Source of the DNA: Hemibagrus wyckioides
Lineage: Eukaryota; Chordata; Actinopteri; Siluriformes; Bagridae
Reading direction: 5' to 3'
NCBI RefSeq assembly: GCF_019097595.1
Contig: NC_080710.1
Coordinates: 5,525,280 to 5,589,279, forward strand
DNA length: 64,000 nt
The notes below the pieces were generated by a model. The model was not told where the DNA came from, did not search any database, and was given only the letters and a program-made list of their open reading frames with translations. The position numbers and the translations under genes are program-made. Positions within the stretch are counted from its first letter, which is position 1. Every line of letters starts with the position of its first letter. Below, piece by piece: positions 35,301-45,990 of this stretch.

Positions 35301-36160
35301 CCAGTACCCTCTATTTACCTTATATTTCCTTGAACCAAACCTATTTATGTTAATTGTTGTTCCTTTATGGTCCGTTAAAATGGAAGGCTCTATGGAAACA
35401 GACTGAACATAATCCTCCAGTGTGTCTGAGATTAAAAAATAATCAATACGTGACTGTTTAGACTGATCTTTGTTACTCCATGTATACATAATTTGGTTTG
35501 GGTTTTTGTGACGCCAAATATCCATTAACCCTAAACGAAAGCATACATTTTTTATTTCACACATTTCATCATCTGTTGGTGGCCATCTATCTAGTAAGTC
35601 ATTATATACACAGTTAAAGTCCCCTCCCCATATTATTTTAGCCTCAGGGAATTTGTTCTTGGTTTGTATCAATTTTAATTCAATATTTCCAAAAAATATA
35701 TTATTTTGTTGCATGTTGTTGGTAGCATATGAATTCACCAAAATGTAATGTGACTGCTCAATGCTTACTTCCAGTATTACCAATCTTCCAGAATGATCAC
35801 TCTCATGGCTAAGAACACGGCCCTTAAATTTTCCCTTGAGTATTGCGACCCCTGCTGCTCTATTGGTGCCATGGGCAAACCAAATATCATTCCCCCACTG
35901 ACTTCTCCAAAACTTTTCATCTTCATTAACTGAATGAGTTTCCTGCACAAAGTACCTTTCCCTTTACAATATAAAAATAAAGATTTCCTTTGCAAAAGAT
36001 TATGCAAACCTCTGGCATTAACCGAAAAAATTGAAACAGACATACATACAGACATATAATCCCATCCATCTTTTACTCTGCAAGCATAAGAGTGAGCTTC
36101 CTGTATTTGCCTTTTCTCCATTGCAGCATGCTCAAACCCCAATTCTATGAAGTCCTGCAT
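32346..36160 (-). pseudogene. L1-clade LINE ORF2 remnant
   Basis: On the complement strand, in order. 36160-35948: FSVNARGLHNLLQRKSL, start of the apurinic-type endonuclease. 35948-35067: MQETHS, WGGDFNC, SRIDYFLIS and LTDHKG, remaining endonuclease blocks. 35046-34633: linker ending KDNRSPGNDGLL. 34542-33757: reverse transcriptase with LGNWRPISHLNN, LFVDFHKAFDTMEHDF, GIRQGCPFSPFFFLL and FAEDTTLFL. 33785-32346: 479-aa C-terminal region with a CVFCG...HLLFHC zinc knuckle. The segments sit in different frames, and the catalytic FADD block reads FAED, so it is inactive. A T-run at about 32156-32167 may be the remnant poly(A) tail. The adjacent 36170-36690 holds nothing I recognise. Confidence 0.85.
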
Positions 36161-36696
36161 TGTGGCGTGGTCTTAACGTTTACATGCGACCGCAGTTCTT
36201 TAAAGCTGTTTCTGTTTATTTTAACAACTATAGCTCCGAATATATGCCAGGAGCAATTGTTGTTACTCTAGGACTAACGATTTTTGCAACTTCACAATAT
36301 TAAACCTTTTTTGAAATGAGCAATCCCCACTTTCTTTTCTCAGCTTATTCTTTCTCAATCTTATTATTCAGATAAAAGTCTAACTTCTAATATTTAATGT
36401 TAACACAGTTCATAAAAGTCGGCTAACAAATGTATGTTGTGTCAAAAAGGAGGCCCACTGTCTTTGATTCTGAAAACCCCTGACATATAGGACCCTTTTG
36501 AATATTATTCCATACCCAAGACGTACAAAATCCTTAAATTAAATGAGCCTAAACATAGATCTAAATAAAATATAAACTGTTAAAGCGCTAAGACATTACA
36601 GTCTGAATATTATGACTTTCTATTGTTCAACTAATGCAGTATTTAAGTTAAAATACAGACATGGCTTAGGCTAACAATGGACCAGAACAAACTCCA

Positions 36697-36925
36697 TCAT
36701 TTGGTTGTTCTGTCAATAGAAAAGGAATTCTCAGCTCCATAAATACTAGTATGGTAATTGACCGTTTTGCTCAAGTCTCTGAGATACTCTCTGATGATTC
36801 CACCCTCAAAGAAATAGTATAGAAAAGTCACCAAGAGCATGAAGTAGACAAGATACATCAGCAAGACGAATGAGAGATGAGAGAACAATAAGAGAAGAGA
36901 AGCTGTAAAAGATAAAAAAATAAGC
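36697..36925 (-). other. Unidentified exon-like open frame with a hydrophobic segment
   Basis: On the complement strand a TATCTTTTACAG acceptor near 36903 is followed by an open frame to TGA at 36697. It begins LLLFSHLSFVLLMYLVYFML, a strongly hydrophobic stretch, then LYYFFEGGIIREYLRDLSK and a polar tail ending RTTK. I do not recognise it. It lies inside the hAT-type insertion, outside the L1. It could be a captured host exon or chance; 37000-37250 shows no clear partner exon. Confidence 0.25.
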
Positions 36926-37371
36926 ATAAATCAGGAATGAAATAATAGGTGCACGTATAATATAGATTATTGTAAAATAATAGTAGTAATAAAGGATCTG
37001 CACGGCACTGCTTCACACACAAGCTGTAAAAGAGATAATATTGCATGAAAGAAAATGTAATCAATTTAATGAAATCATTTTTTAGTAGCAAGACTCTAAA
37101 ATGATGGAAGGAGTCTGAAAAAAGATTGAATGAAAGTTGCATACTTTTGTGATAAATTTGTGTTAATTTGTGTTTATTATTAAACAATATTACATAAAAA
37201 TGCTCTTACAAAACATGTTATTCTTGCTTACCCCCTCTCCCCAAGTAGCCCTTGATGTTTCGGGCTCAGCCCCTGATGTTTTCAAATCCTAGATACGCCC
37301 CTGGTCAAGGTCATGTTTCATTCGAACATGTTCCACTTTTTCCACTTATGACTGATCAATCAAATCAGCTG

Positions 37372-38711
37372 CTGATGTTAATTCAGATTAGTCATTTCCA
37401 CCTAACTGATAATAACATGAGCAGGTGACCCACACACAACAATAAAGGAGCGAGAGATCTTCTTGAATGCATCCCAAATATTAAAACACTGAAACGTAAT
37501 ATAGATGGCATTCATTTCTCTAAACAATGTGTCCCTAATGTTTACAGCTGTGTTTTATTTCTTGGAGAAATTATGCAATTATGTTTTATAAACTCATCTT
37601 TGTAGATTGACTGATACTGTCAGGTGTAAGATTTTCACATGATATGCTTTTCATTAATATAAATAACACCTGGAAAACATGGCCTCTGAAACTAATATAA
37701 CTGACGTAACCTCTCTCTCTCTCTCTCTCTCTCTCCCACTCCCCCAGCTAGGATTATGGTGTTTGTTGTTTCCACTAGGCACAGAGTAAGTATTTAGAAG
37801 TGATGTTAAGAGCCATTTTTTAGAAATGCAGTCAGTTCTGTCTCTTCTTTACATGTACAGTCTAAATGACAAAAATCTTTCTTAAACACAGTCACCTGTC
37901 TCTATGTCACCTTTCAACAGGAACTATTTTTTTCTTGCTACAGCACACATTTTGGGATGTTCACTGTTTTCCCAACTGATCCTTGACTTCTGAGCCATTT
38001 TTTGTTAAGTGTTGCTATGTTCAGGTTTTCAAGTGATATCAGAAACATGCTATTTAATTTTCTTTCACACTGGCACCACAATATGAGGTAAACACTGCAA
38101 AAAGCTTCAGAGCAGCTTCTAAATTTCAAGTGTGAAAGGTTTTCATTAATAGAAATAACACTATCAGTAGCCAAGTTTACATCAACAACTGGAAAACATG
38201 ACTATTGACTGGGATATTTTTTTTGCCCTGAAACTGCTATTACTGACATAATAGCACTTTATTTAATTATTGACCTGACTCTAATTTATGAGGTTACTGT
38301 GCAATTTAATGTAACTGACACCAAAGAATAATATTTTGTTAATAAAAGTAATAAATGGGTTTTTTGTACAAAACATGAATACACAATATAGAGAAGGTAA
38401 AATAAGAGAATTTACAGAGTCACAGACATTCGATGCTTGATGGTAAATGCAGCTCTTATATTGTATAATGTAGAACTTTTTATCCCTCTGGAGAATGTAT
38501 GTTGTGTAATGTATGTTAATTCTGTTCCTGGGACTGAGCAAAAGTCTCCTGTGTAGACCAGCTGGTCTCAGTATGTGTATGTGTTTGGGGAAGAATGAAC
38601 AAAATCACTGCAAAGTATTAAACCATATATTTTAAATGCTATTTTCTAAAAACTTTATGATGGTAGCAAGTTGTTAACAAACACGGCCTGGTCAAAATTA
38701 TTAAGCATAGT
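37372..38711. repeat. Duplicated 3' flank of receptor R3 (duplicon unit 3)
   Basis: Third copy of the block at 15636-17038. Its microsatellite (37712-37735) is a short (CT)n. It begins at the same GCTGATGTTAATTCAG phrase as units 1 and 2, preceded here by unrelated sequence. Confidence 0.85.
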
Positions 38712-39760
38712 TTAGATGTTTTGACTTTGATCTGTCACTGAGGAGCATGAGTACATAGTGGTCATCCTCTGTGAGTGCTCACTTTCAATTATTGGGCACT
38801 GACCAAAGCAGAGAGGAAACCACTCTTTCAGGATCTTTGGAAATAAATTCCTGAATCTCTGCCCCACAAAGGCATAGATGATGGGGTTGAGGCAGCAGTG
38901 AGTGAATGCTATGTTTTCCACCCACTGTATAGCCATGTTCAGGTCCTGATACCACTGACTGGTGTTTATATAACCCAGTTGATTCAGGAACTTCAGGAAG
39001 ATGACGATGTTGTAAGGCATCCAGAAAATGAAGAAAACACTGACCAAGACCAGTATGAGTCTGACAGCTTTGTGTTTCTTCTGAGACTTCATGGACATTA
39101 AGATGGGGATGATACGTGAGTATCAGAACACCATCACTGAGAGAGGAATGATTAAGCTGAGGATGTTCAGCTCGATGTAAAAGAACAGCCTCCATTTCAG
39201 GTTTGGATATTCCACAATACACATGCATTGATTTGTGATGTTTAACTTCGTTGCTTTTGAGAAAATGATGGTTGGCAGAGAAGCTACCAGGCTAAGTGTC
39301 CACGTAAACAAAATCAGGGCTATGATTGCTCTGACAGACCAGTTCTTGGAGAGGAGAGAGGTATGGGTGTGGACAATGACAGCATAGCGGTCTATGGTCA
39401 TGAGCATCATGAAGAAGATACTTCCATAGTATCCCAGCATGTACAGTGCTGTCACTGCATGGCACATGAATCTCCCAAAGACCCACTGAGTGATGGCGGC
39501 GTAATGAGCCCAGAAAGGCAATGAGAGAAGGAAAAGGAGGTCTGAAAGGGCCAGGTTGAAGAGGCACACATCTGACATGTTGGACCTTTTCTGGTACTTG
39601 ACCAGGACACACAGCACCAGGCCGCTGCCAATTAACCCCACAATGAAGACGATGCTGTAGATTGTAGGGAGGAAGACTCTGCTGAAGACCTTTATGTTGT
39701 TGGTGTTGTGGGGTGAGAAATCGTCCTCAGTTAAGTTGTAGTAATCAGAATAGTCTTCAG
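38712..39760 (-). pseudogene. Chemokine receptor R3, killed by one TGA in TM5; exon 1 not found
   Basis: Exon 2 runs 39760-38712 and is in frame with R1 except for TGA at 39125-39123, where R1 has Cys at about codon 223 (VMVFCYSR). The rest, through NPIIYAF and the tail, stays open. The usual DRYAVIV is present. ECL2 differs sharply from all other copies: SKATKLNITNQCMCIVEYPN replaces the SQICMSNKPNESTCSFEHPN type. TM6 reads FWMPYNIV. Similarity to the other copies upstream ends near 40490, before exon 1 would be expected, so the first coding exon and promoter appear lost. Confidence 0.88.
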
Positions 39761-40490
39761 CTGTTTATGAAAAAACAAATCATATCATTTACTGCATTTT
39801 TTTTTTCATTGTTCAAGCTAATTACTACAAGGAAATGTGATTGTTTTGCTTTTCGTAAGGTAAACCTAGCAGTAAAGAATTTTCTTTACTGTGCTTGAAA
39901 ACTTTCTATAGGGAGCAATAGATTTTCTTGAACACAGTACTTAATGGTTCAGAATTAGACATAAATACATTCTACAGATATCACCAGTCTGCAAGATACT
40001 ATCACTATAAAAAATAAAATAAAGAAAATAAAGAAATTCAATCAGATTTTTAAATGGAAATAATATATACTTACATATATACACATGATGACTGTTTTTT
40101 AGAATTGACAGTATTTTTAAAATAGATTTATACTTTGTTATATCTGCAGTATACGTGTTTGCATGAAAGTATTTACATGAATAATAAAAAAAAAAATAGC
40201 TGTAAATTTTAAGTGTATTTTCATTCTTTTTTTTATTTTTATTAGGAGTTTTTTTTTACAGAAAAAAGTCACAAGCATTTAAAGCTTTGGAAAAGTCAGC
40301 TTGTGGTATTGAGGCAGATCTAATTAATACGTAACTAATGCTTTCATATTGAATTCTGCAAATCACAATTATTAATAAATTAAAAGAATTTCAAGATGTT
40401 CAAATTGATCTTATCCCATTTACCAGTGCTAAGGATGTATAAAAGCATCAGCATATTACTAATTGTTATATATTAAAAATTTATCCAAGT

Positions 40491-40860
40491 TAAGTTAACT
40501 CACTGTGACTGTTCATTACATACCGGATTGGGGAAAAAAGAGCGCCGTACTCCAAATCCGTCCCCAGTAATAAAGTCATACAAGCGCTAATTTTTATATC
40601 TCACTATTTTCTGTATACTATGAATGTGTACAAGTTGAAGTTTGCATTTAAGTAAAATAAAGAGAATTGCAACTAAAACCAGTTTTTTCCTTCTTAACAT
40701 CTTACTGTTCCTGTCACCTAAACAAAGAATAATGGAAAAAAAACCATCCAAACCGAACCGAAAACCGTGGTTAAAAACCACGGTACATATTGAACCGTGG
40801 GTTAACTGTATTGTTGAATCCCTACTCACCACATCTAGTTATGTTAAATAAATTCATCTT
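40491..40860. repeat. Unclassified repeat with hairpin, junction between R3 and psi-4
   Basis: Contains ACCGTGGTTAAAAACCACGGT, a perfect 9-bp-arm hairpin within a run of AACCG phrases, of a type I associate with fish DNA-transposon ends. No gene was recognised. This is the point where the array switches from complement to forward orientation. Confidence 0.35.
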
Positions 40861-40894
40861 TTTAACTCCAAATGCCATGAAAAAACCTGACTGC

Positions 40895-41160
40895 ATCAAA
40901 ACATGAACATTTGTCAGTGGTATCAGGACCTGAACATGGCTATGCAGTGGGTGGAAACCCTAGAGTTCTGTCACTGCTGCCTCAACCCCATAATCTATGT
41001 CTTTGTAGAGCAGAGATTCAGGAATTTATTTCTAAAGATCCTGAAAGAGTGGTTTCCTTGTTGCTTTGGCTGGTACACAGCAACCGAAAGTGAGTTGACA
41101 GGCTCTTTGTACTCATGCTCCTCAGTAATTTCCAACATAAGGATGGTTCTGCCATAAAAA
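40895..41160 (+). pseudogene. Chemokine receptor tail fragment psi-4 (ECL3 to C-terminus)
   Basis: Forward strand. From about 40903 the frame reads MNICQWYQDLNMAMQWVETL, then [16 protein letters not shown] and [15 protein letters not shown], then a diverged SLYSCSSV tail ending near 41157. Nothing upstream matches TM1-TM6. It is more diverged than R1-R3 are from one another, so it is an older fragment. It lies about 490 bp upstream of R5 exon 1 and in the same orientation. Confidence 0.85.
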
Positions 41161-41502
41161 AGTTAACAATTTCACACTTTGGTTAAGTTTTTGAGTATTT
41201 GTCATTTGTTTTGTTCATATTTTTGCATAGAATATATTACATTATAAAGATACTAAGTATTCTTAAATCTCATTAAAACCTTATGTCTTGTTTGTGTCAG
41301 ACTACTCACACAGTAACTACTATACAGAGGCTTTATTCAGTTTTCAAAATAAAAGAAAATAATAAGCTTTAAACTGTCTGGTTCTTTCCAGTACTGCAAG
41401 GGGACACACTGACCTTGTTTCACTGGACAAGGCCAAGATTACAGTGGGGATTCAAAATCTGTGGGGATTCTTGTTTTTCTGCTAAAATTAGCACAATTTG
41501 TC

Positions 41503-41510
41503 CATAAAAG
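41503..41510 (+). promoter_or_regulatory. TATA-like box of R5
   Basis: CATAAAAG, about 135 bp upstream of the R5 start codon, embedded in the block shared with the R1 promoter. Confidence 0.45.
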
Positions 41511-41644
41511 GACAAAGTTTGAGACTGCTGTTCTGGAGTACGATGAAGCCCCACCTCAAACATATCACAGCACAATAGCTTAGTCCCATGTTTTATATCA
41601 ATATACAAAACCATCTTTCACACTCACACTTGGACTAATGAATC

Positions 41645-43778
41645 ATGGCAATGATTTCTCACAACGAGACATGTAAGTATTATTTTTTTAAAGCTGAACA
41701 GCTGACTGTGTCCATACTTGCCTGCTTTTACAAAATCTTAGAGTACTGCAGATTACTGAACACAGACATTAGTACCACTTTACTAAAAAGTCCAGACATA
41801 AATTGCTAATGTAAAATAATTAGTAATACGTTGATGCTTGTATACATCCTCAGCACTGGGAAATGTTATAAGATCAATTTGAACATATTGAAATTCTTTT
41901 TGTTTATCAATAATATGATTTACAGATTTTTTTTTCTGTAAAAACTCCTAATAAAAATGTAAAACTAGAAAAAAAATACACTCAATAAAACTTACAGGTT
42001 TTTTTTATTATTCATGTAAATACTTTCATCACTTTCACAATACTTTAACTTATACTGCAGATATAATAACATATAAATCTAATTTAAAATTACTATCAAT
42101 CCTAAAAATAAAAAATATTACAGTCGTCATGTGTATATATGTAAATATGTATATGTAATTATTCCCATTTAAAAATTGAAAAATATGTAATTATTTCCAT
42201 TTAAAAATTATTTCCATTTAAAAATCCATTAAATTATTTGTTATGGAATCAGATTGAATTTCATAATTTTATTCTGTTTTATTTTTTGGCCTCCTGGTGG
42301 TCCAGTGGCAGGATCCCACACTCTCATTGCTGTGGCCCGGGTTCGATTCCCGGGCAGGGTGCCAACCCAGCCACTGAAGAGTTAACTCTTAGTGCCGGTC
42401 CCAAGCCCGGATAAAAATGGGAGGGTTGCGAAACCTGTGCCAAATCACGCGGATCGAATGATCCGCTACAAACAGCGGACCCTGCCTCTGCATGGGACTA
42501 ACGCCAGGATAAAAAAAAATTCTGTTTTATTTTTTATATTGACTTTCACATGAATCTTTATAATGTATATATGTCTCTTTAAGAACCATTAAGTACTTTC
42601 AAGAAATTCAGTGGTTCAAGAATATCTATTGCTCCCTATAGAAAGTTTTCAAGCACAGTAATAAAGACTCTTTACTAGTATGTTTACCATACAAAAAGCA
42701 AAACAACCACAAAGTTTTCTTTTTTAAGTGATTAACTTGTACAATAAAAATACAATCTTGGAGTAAGTGATATTTGTTTTTTTCATAAACAGCTGAGAAC
42801 TATTCTGATTACGACAAAAATCTGGACGAGTACTCACCCCACATCACTACGGACATAAAGGCTTTCCGCCAAGTCTTCCTCCCTATACTCTACAGCATCG
42901 TTTTCATCGTGGGGTTCATTGGCAATGGCCTGGTTGTTTGTGTTTTGGTCAAGTACCACAAAAAGTCCAACATGTCAGATGTGTGCCTCTTCAACCTGGC
43001 CCTTTCAGACCTCCTTTTCCTTCTCTCATTGCCTTTCTGGGCTCATTACGCCGCCATCACTCAGTGGGTCTTTGGGAGCTTCATGTGCCATGCAGTGACA
43101 GCGCTATATATGCTGGGATTCTATGGAAGTATCTTCTTCATGATCCTCATGACTGTAGACCGCTATGCGGTCATTGTCCACACCTATAACTCCCTCTTCT
43201 CCAAATACCGGTCTGTCAGAGCAATCATAGCCCTGATTTTGTTTACATGGACACTTAGCCTGGTAGCTTCTCTGCCAAACATCATTTTCTCACAAACAAG
43301 CATGTCAAATAAACCAAATGTATGGACATGTAGTTTTGAACATCCAAACCTGAAATGGAGGCTATTCTCTTACATCGAGCTGAACATCCTCGGCTTAATC
43401 ATTCCTCTCTCAGTGATGGTGTTCTGCTACTCGCGCATCATCCCCATCTTAATGTCCATGAAGTCTCAGAAGAAACACAAAGCTGTAAAGCTCATACTGG
43501 TTTTGGTCAGTGTTTTCTTCCTCTTCTGGACACCCTACAACATCGTCATCTTCCTAAATTACCTGCATTACCTGGGTTATATGAGCACAAATCAGTGGCA
43601 TCAGGACCTGAACATGGCTATACAGTGGGTGGAAAGCATAGCATTCACTCACTGCTGCCTCAACCCCATCATCTACGCCTTTGTGGGGCAGAGATTCAGG
43701 AATTTATTTCTAAAGATCCTGAAAGAGTGGTTTCCTCTTTGCTTTGGTCAGTGCCCAACAGCTGAAAGTGAGCTCTAA
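41645..43778 (+). CDS. CC-type chemokine receptor R5, intact, two coding exons
   Basis: Exon 1 is 41645-41672 (MAMISHNET plus one base, GTAAGT donor); exon 2 is 42793-43778 after a CATAAACAG acceptor. The phases agree and give 337 aa. It is a seven-helix receptor of the same subfamily as R1, with an acidic N-terminus SENYSDYDKNLDEYSP, GFIGNGLV in TM1, PFWAHYAA, DRYAVIV, FWTPYNIV and [10 protein letters not shown]. The ECL1/ECL2 cysteine pair is present; N-terminal and ECL3 cysteines are absent, as in R1. It ends at ESEL-stop, 19 residues before the R1 end, so it lacks the Ser/Thr-rich tail that in this family is phosphorylated and binds arrestins. It differs from R1 in ECL3 (HYLGYMSTNQWHQDLN). 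The opposite orientation and divergence mark it as an older paralogue. The intron contains a SINE. Confidence 0.9.
42283..42515 (+). mobile_element. tRNA-derived SINE in the R5 intron
   Basis: The head carries a pol III A-box-like TGGTCCAGTGG and a B-box GGTTCGATTCC about 35 bp apart. A body with GGTCCCAAGCCCGGATAAA and GAGGGTTGCG follows, a tail phrase I have seen in fish SINE/LINE families, then a terminal A-rich run. The head cannot fold as a normal tRNA gene, and the length and A tail indicate a retroposon. Confidence 0.7.
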
Positions 43779-44999
43779 AAGAAGATGACCATTATGTAAT
43801 CATGCTCCTCAGAGACTTCAAAAACAAAGTCACAAAAATCAAAACTCTAACCGTTATTATTAGATTATTATTATTATTACATAATGTTCCCCTGGGCATA
43901 TGTGCTAACAATATGTTGACATCATGAAGTGTTTAGAACATAACGTATACAGATTTATACTTTGCAAGGTTTTTTGTTTTTGTTTGTTTTTGCCTCAGTC
44001 CCAGGAACAGAATTAACATACAGTACTCTAATGTGAGCTGCCTGAATGAGGGTCTGTTCGGTACTCTCTCATTATTTTGGTACTCTGTTCATTCTACAGA
44101 TTCACATTTACCATCAAATATCCTATATCTGTGACTCTGTCCACTGACTCCTTCTGTATGTTGTGTATTTGTGTTTTATACGATTAACACATTCTTTACT
44201 TTCATTAATTAAAATATTATTCTTTGGAATCAGTTTCATTAAGTTAACAGTAACCTCATAAATTGGAGTTAGGTCATTAATTCAGTGGACTGGAATCAGA
44301 TATTTAAGTCCAATAGTTGCAGCTCTACCTGTACTTCAGACATAAGAAAGAAGAGTTAAAAGGAAAAAATATATTAAAAATTAAAGAACAATTTCTGTTT
44401 AAAGTGTTCTGTTTAAAAAAAAACAAAACAAAAAACTCTTTGTATTTATTCATAAGATTCTAACAGGTATGCATTATTAGAGATTATTAGGTTTGTCTTA
44501 TGGTTGATATTAGACAGGGTTTGTATTACCTGTTGTGTGTTTCTACCTGATTACAGTGAATCAGTCAATTATTTAACTATCATTATAAAAAACTATTTCA
44601 CATTTACATTTTTCTTTCAATTCTTGAGTATTTATCTTAGCTCTTGTACAGTTAACCAAAAACATTTTACCTGCAGTGCTACTTGTTTAATAAAATAGTT
44701 TAACACTTATGTTATGCTCACTATTTGGAACTTTAGTACTCTCCAGGGAAAAACTAACCTGGACATTATTGGTGTTTTAAAAGCACTACAGAAATAATGT
44801 AAAAAATATTTACAGGTCTTTAACCATAACCATTTGTGAATATTTGCAATTACTAGATCACATTAAACAATAAAAGTGTCATTCGTTTTTGTAATAAAGT
44901 TATGACTTGTATAACAAAATATATTATAATAAAGAAAATCTAGAAAAATATTAAAATGTAACACTGTTTCAATTAATATTTATTATTTTTAACTGATTT
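43779..44999. other. R5 3' flank, non-coding
   Basis: Some phrases (43990-44180) match the R1 3' flank in diverged form (CCCAGGAACAGAATTAACAT). No other gene seen. Confidence 0.5.
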
Positions 45000-45990
45000 C
45001 TTAAATTCTCTCTCTTTTTTCCCTTCACTCATTCTCTCTCGCTCTCTGTTGAGCTATATGTTCCACTCCCAAGCTCCCAGTGTTCTGAGTTTCCAATGTG
45101 ACTGCTGCTGCTGGGGATAGATCTGTGTGGACATCCCATGACCCAGGGGACTACTGTAGATAGAATCACTTGGAGACTATCGCGTCTTTGAACTGCCATT
45201 GCATAAGTCAGCTTTGGCAGGAAGGAATTTGTGATAAATCAATAATGAACTCAGAAATTACACTGATTACATTAGTTCCTTGGGAACTCTTGGTTGCCCA
45301 ACTGCATAGCATGTGAATATAAACATTATTTACTGTCCAGTGTCACCCAAATGAGGATGAGTGTACCACAGGCAGAATTCAGAAACAGAAATTCAAATGC
45401 ATCATTCAGTAGTGAAATCCAATGCAGACTCAATAATCAAAAGATACAGCAAAGCAGCAATAACACAAATCAGCATAGATATTCTCAGGTGCAACACAGA
45501 TGTGTAAATCCACAAGCACAGTACAGTCACTAAGGTCCTTTGGCACAAAGCAGAAATCAGTCAACCGTAAAAAGTTGAAAGCAAGCAGTCAGCAGTAAAT
45601 CAGTAATCCACCGGGAGGATAAAATAGTGTTAATCCACAGATACTTTACAAGCGATGTGAGCACAATATCCGGCCTGGGGGGAGCAGGGTAAACGTCCAA
45701 AGCAGAAAAGTCCAAGGAGGAAATCTTAAATCACAATCAAAAACAGAGCAAAAAAAGTCACAGCAAATGGGCAAATGGTACATCAAAAGTAATCGAGGTG
45801 CAAGGGCAGAAGAAATGGCCGCTAACCCAGAAGTGCACGTCACGATAGCCGCTGTCCTGGAAGTGTGCTCTGACAATGAGTTCCCTTCTCTGCCTGGTTC
45901 CTCTAAAGTTTTCTTCCTCATATCAGCTAAGGGAGATTTTCTTTGCCATTGTCACCTCAGGCTTGGTTTTTAGGGATATATTTTAAGGAT
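45000..45990 (+). mobile_element. L2-type LINE 3' end, interrupted
   Basis: 45020-45190 (GAGCTATATGTTCCACTCC, AAGCTCCCAGTGTTCTGAG, GATAGATCTGTGTGGACATC) matches the 3' region of the L2-type LINE at 63790-64000. 45880-45970 (CCTGGTTCCTCTAAAGTTTT, CATTGTCACCTCAGGCTTGG) is the typical end of that 3' region. Between them 45195-45870 looks foreign and unclassified. No ORF. Confidence 0.55.

Larger units (their letters stand above)
31923..37303. mobile_element. hAT-type insertion with 8-bp target duplication, enclosing an L1 remnant
   Basis: The left end is CAGGGGCGTCGCTAGG; the right end inverted is CAGGGGCGTATCTAG. Subterminal sequence on both sides pairs (CGGGGCTCGAGCCCCGGATG against inverse CGGGCTCAGCCCCTGATG). 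It is flanked by GTCAAGGT at 31915-31922 and 37304-37311, an exact 8-bp repeat. No hAT transposase was recognised. It lies in the 5' region between R2 and duplicon unit 3. Confidence 0.82.

Noticed and set aside
39123..39125. In-frame TGA in R3 read as selenocysteine
   Set aside because: It replaces a Cys, which is suggestive, but chemokine receptors are not selenoproteins, no SECIS-like hairpin was seen downstream, and exon 1 is missing as well. Simple nonsense mutation is far more likely.
42290..42360. Functional tRNA gene
   Set aside because: A and B boxes are present, but the ends do not pair as an acceptor stem and the unit continues into a SINE body with an A-rich tail.
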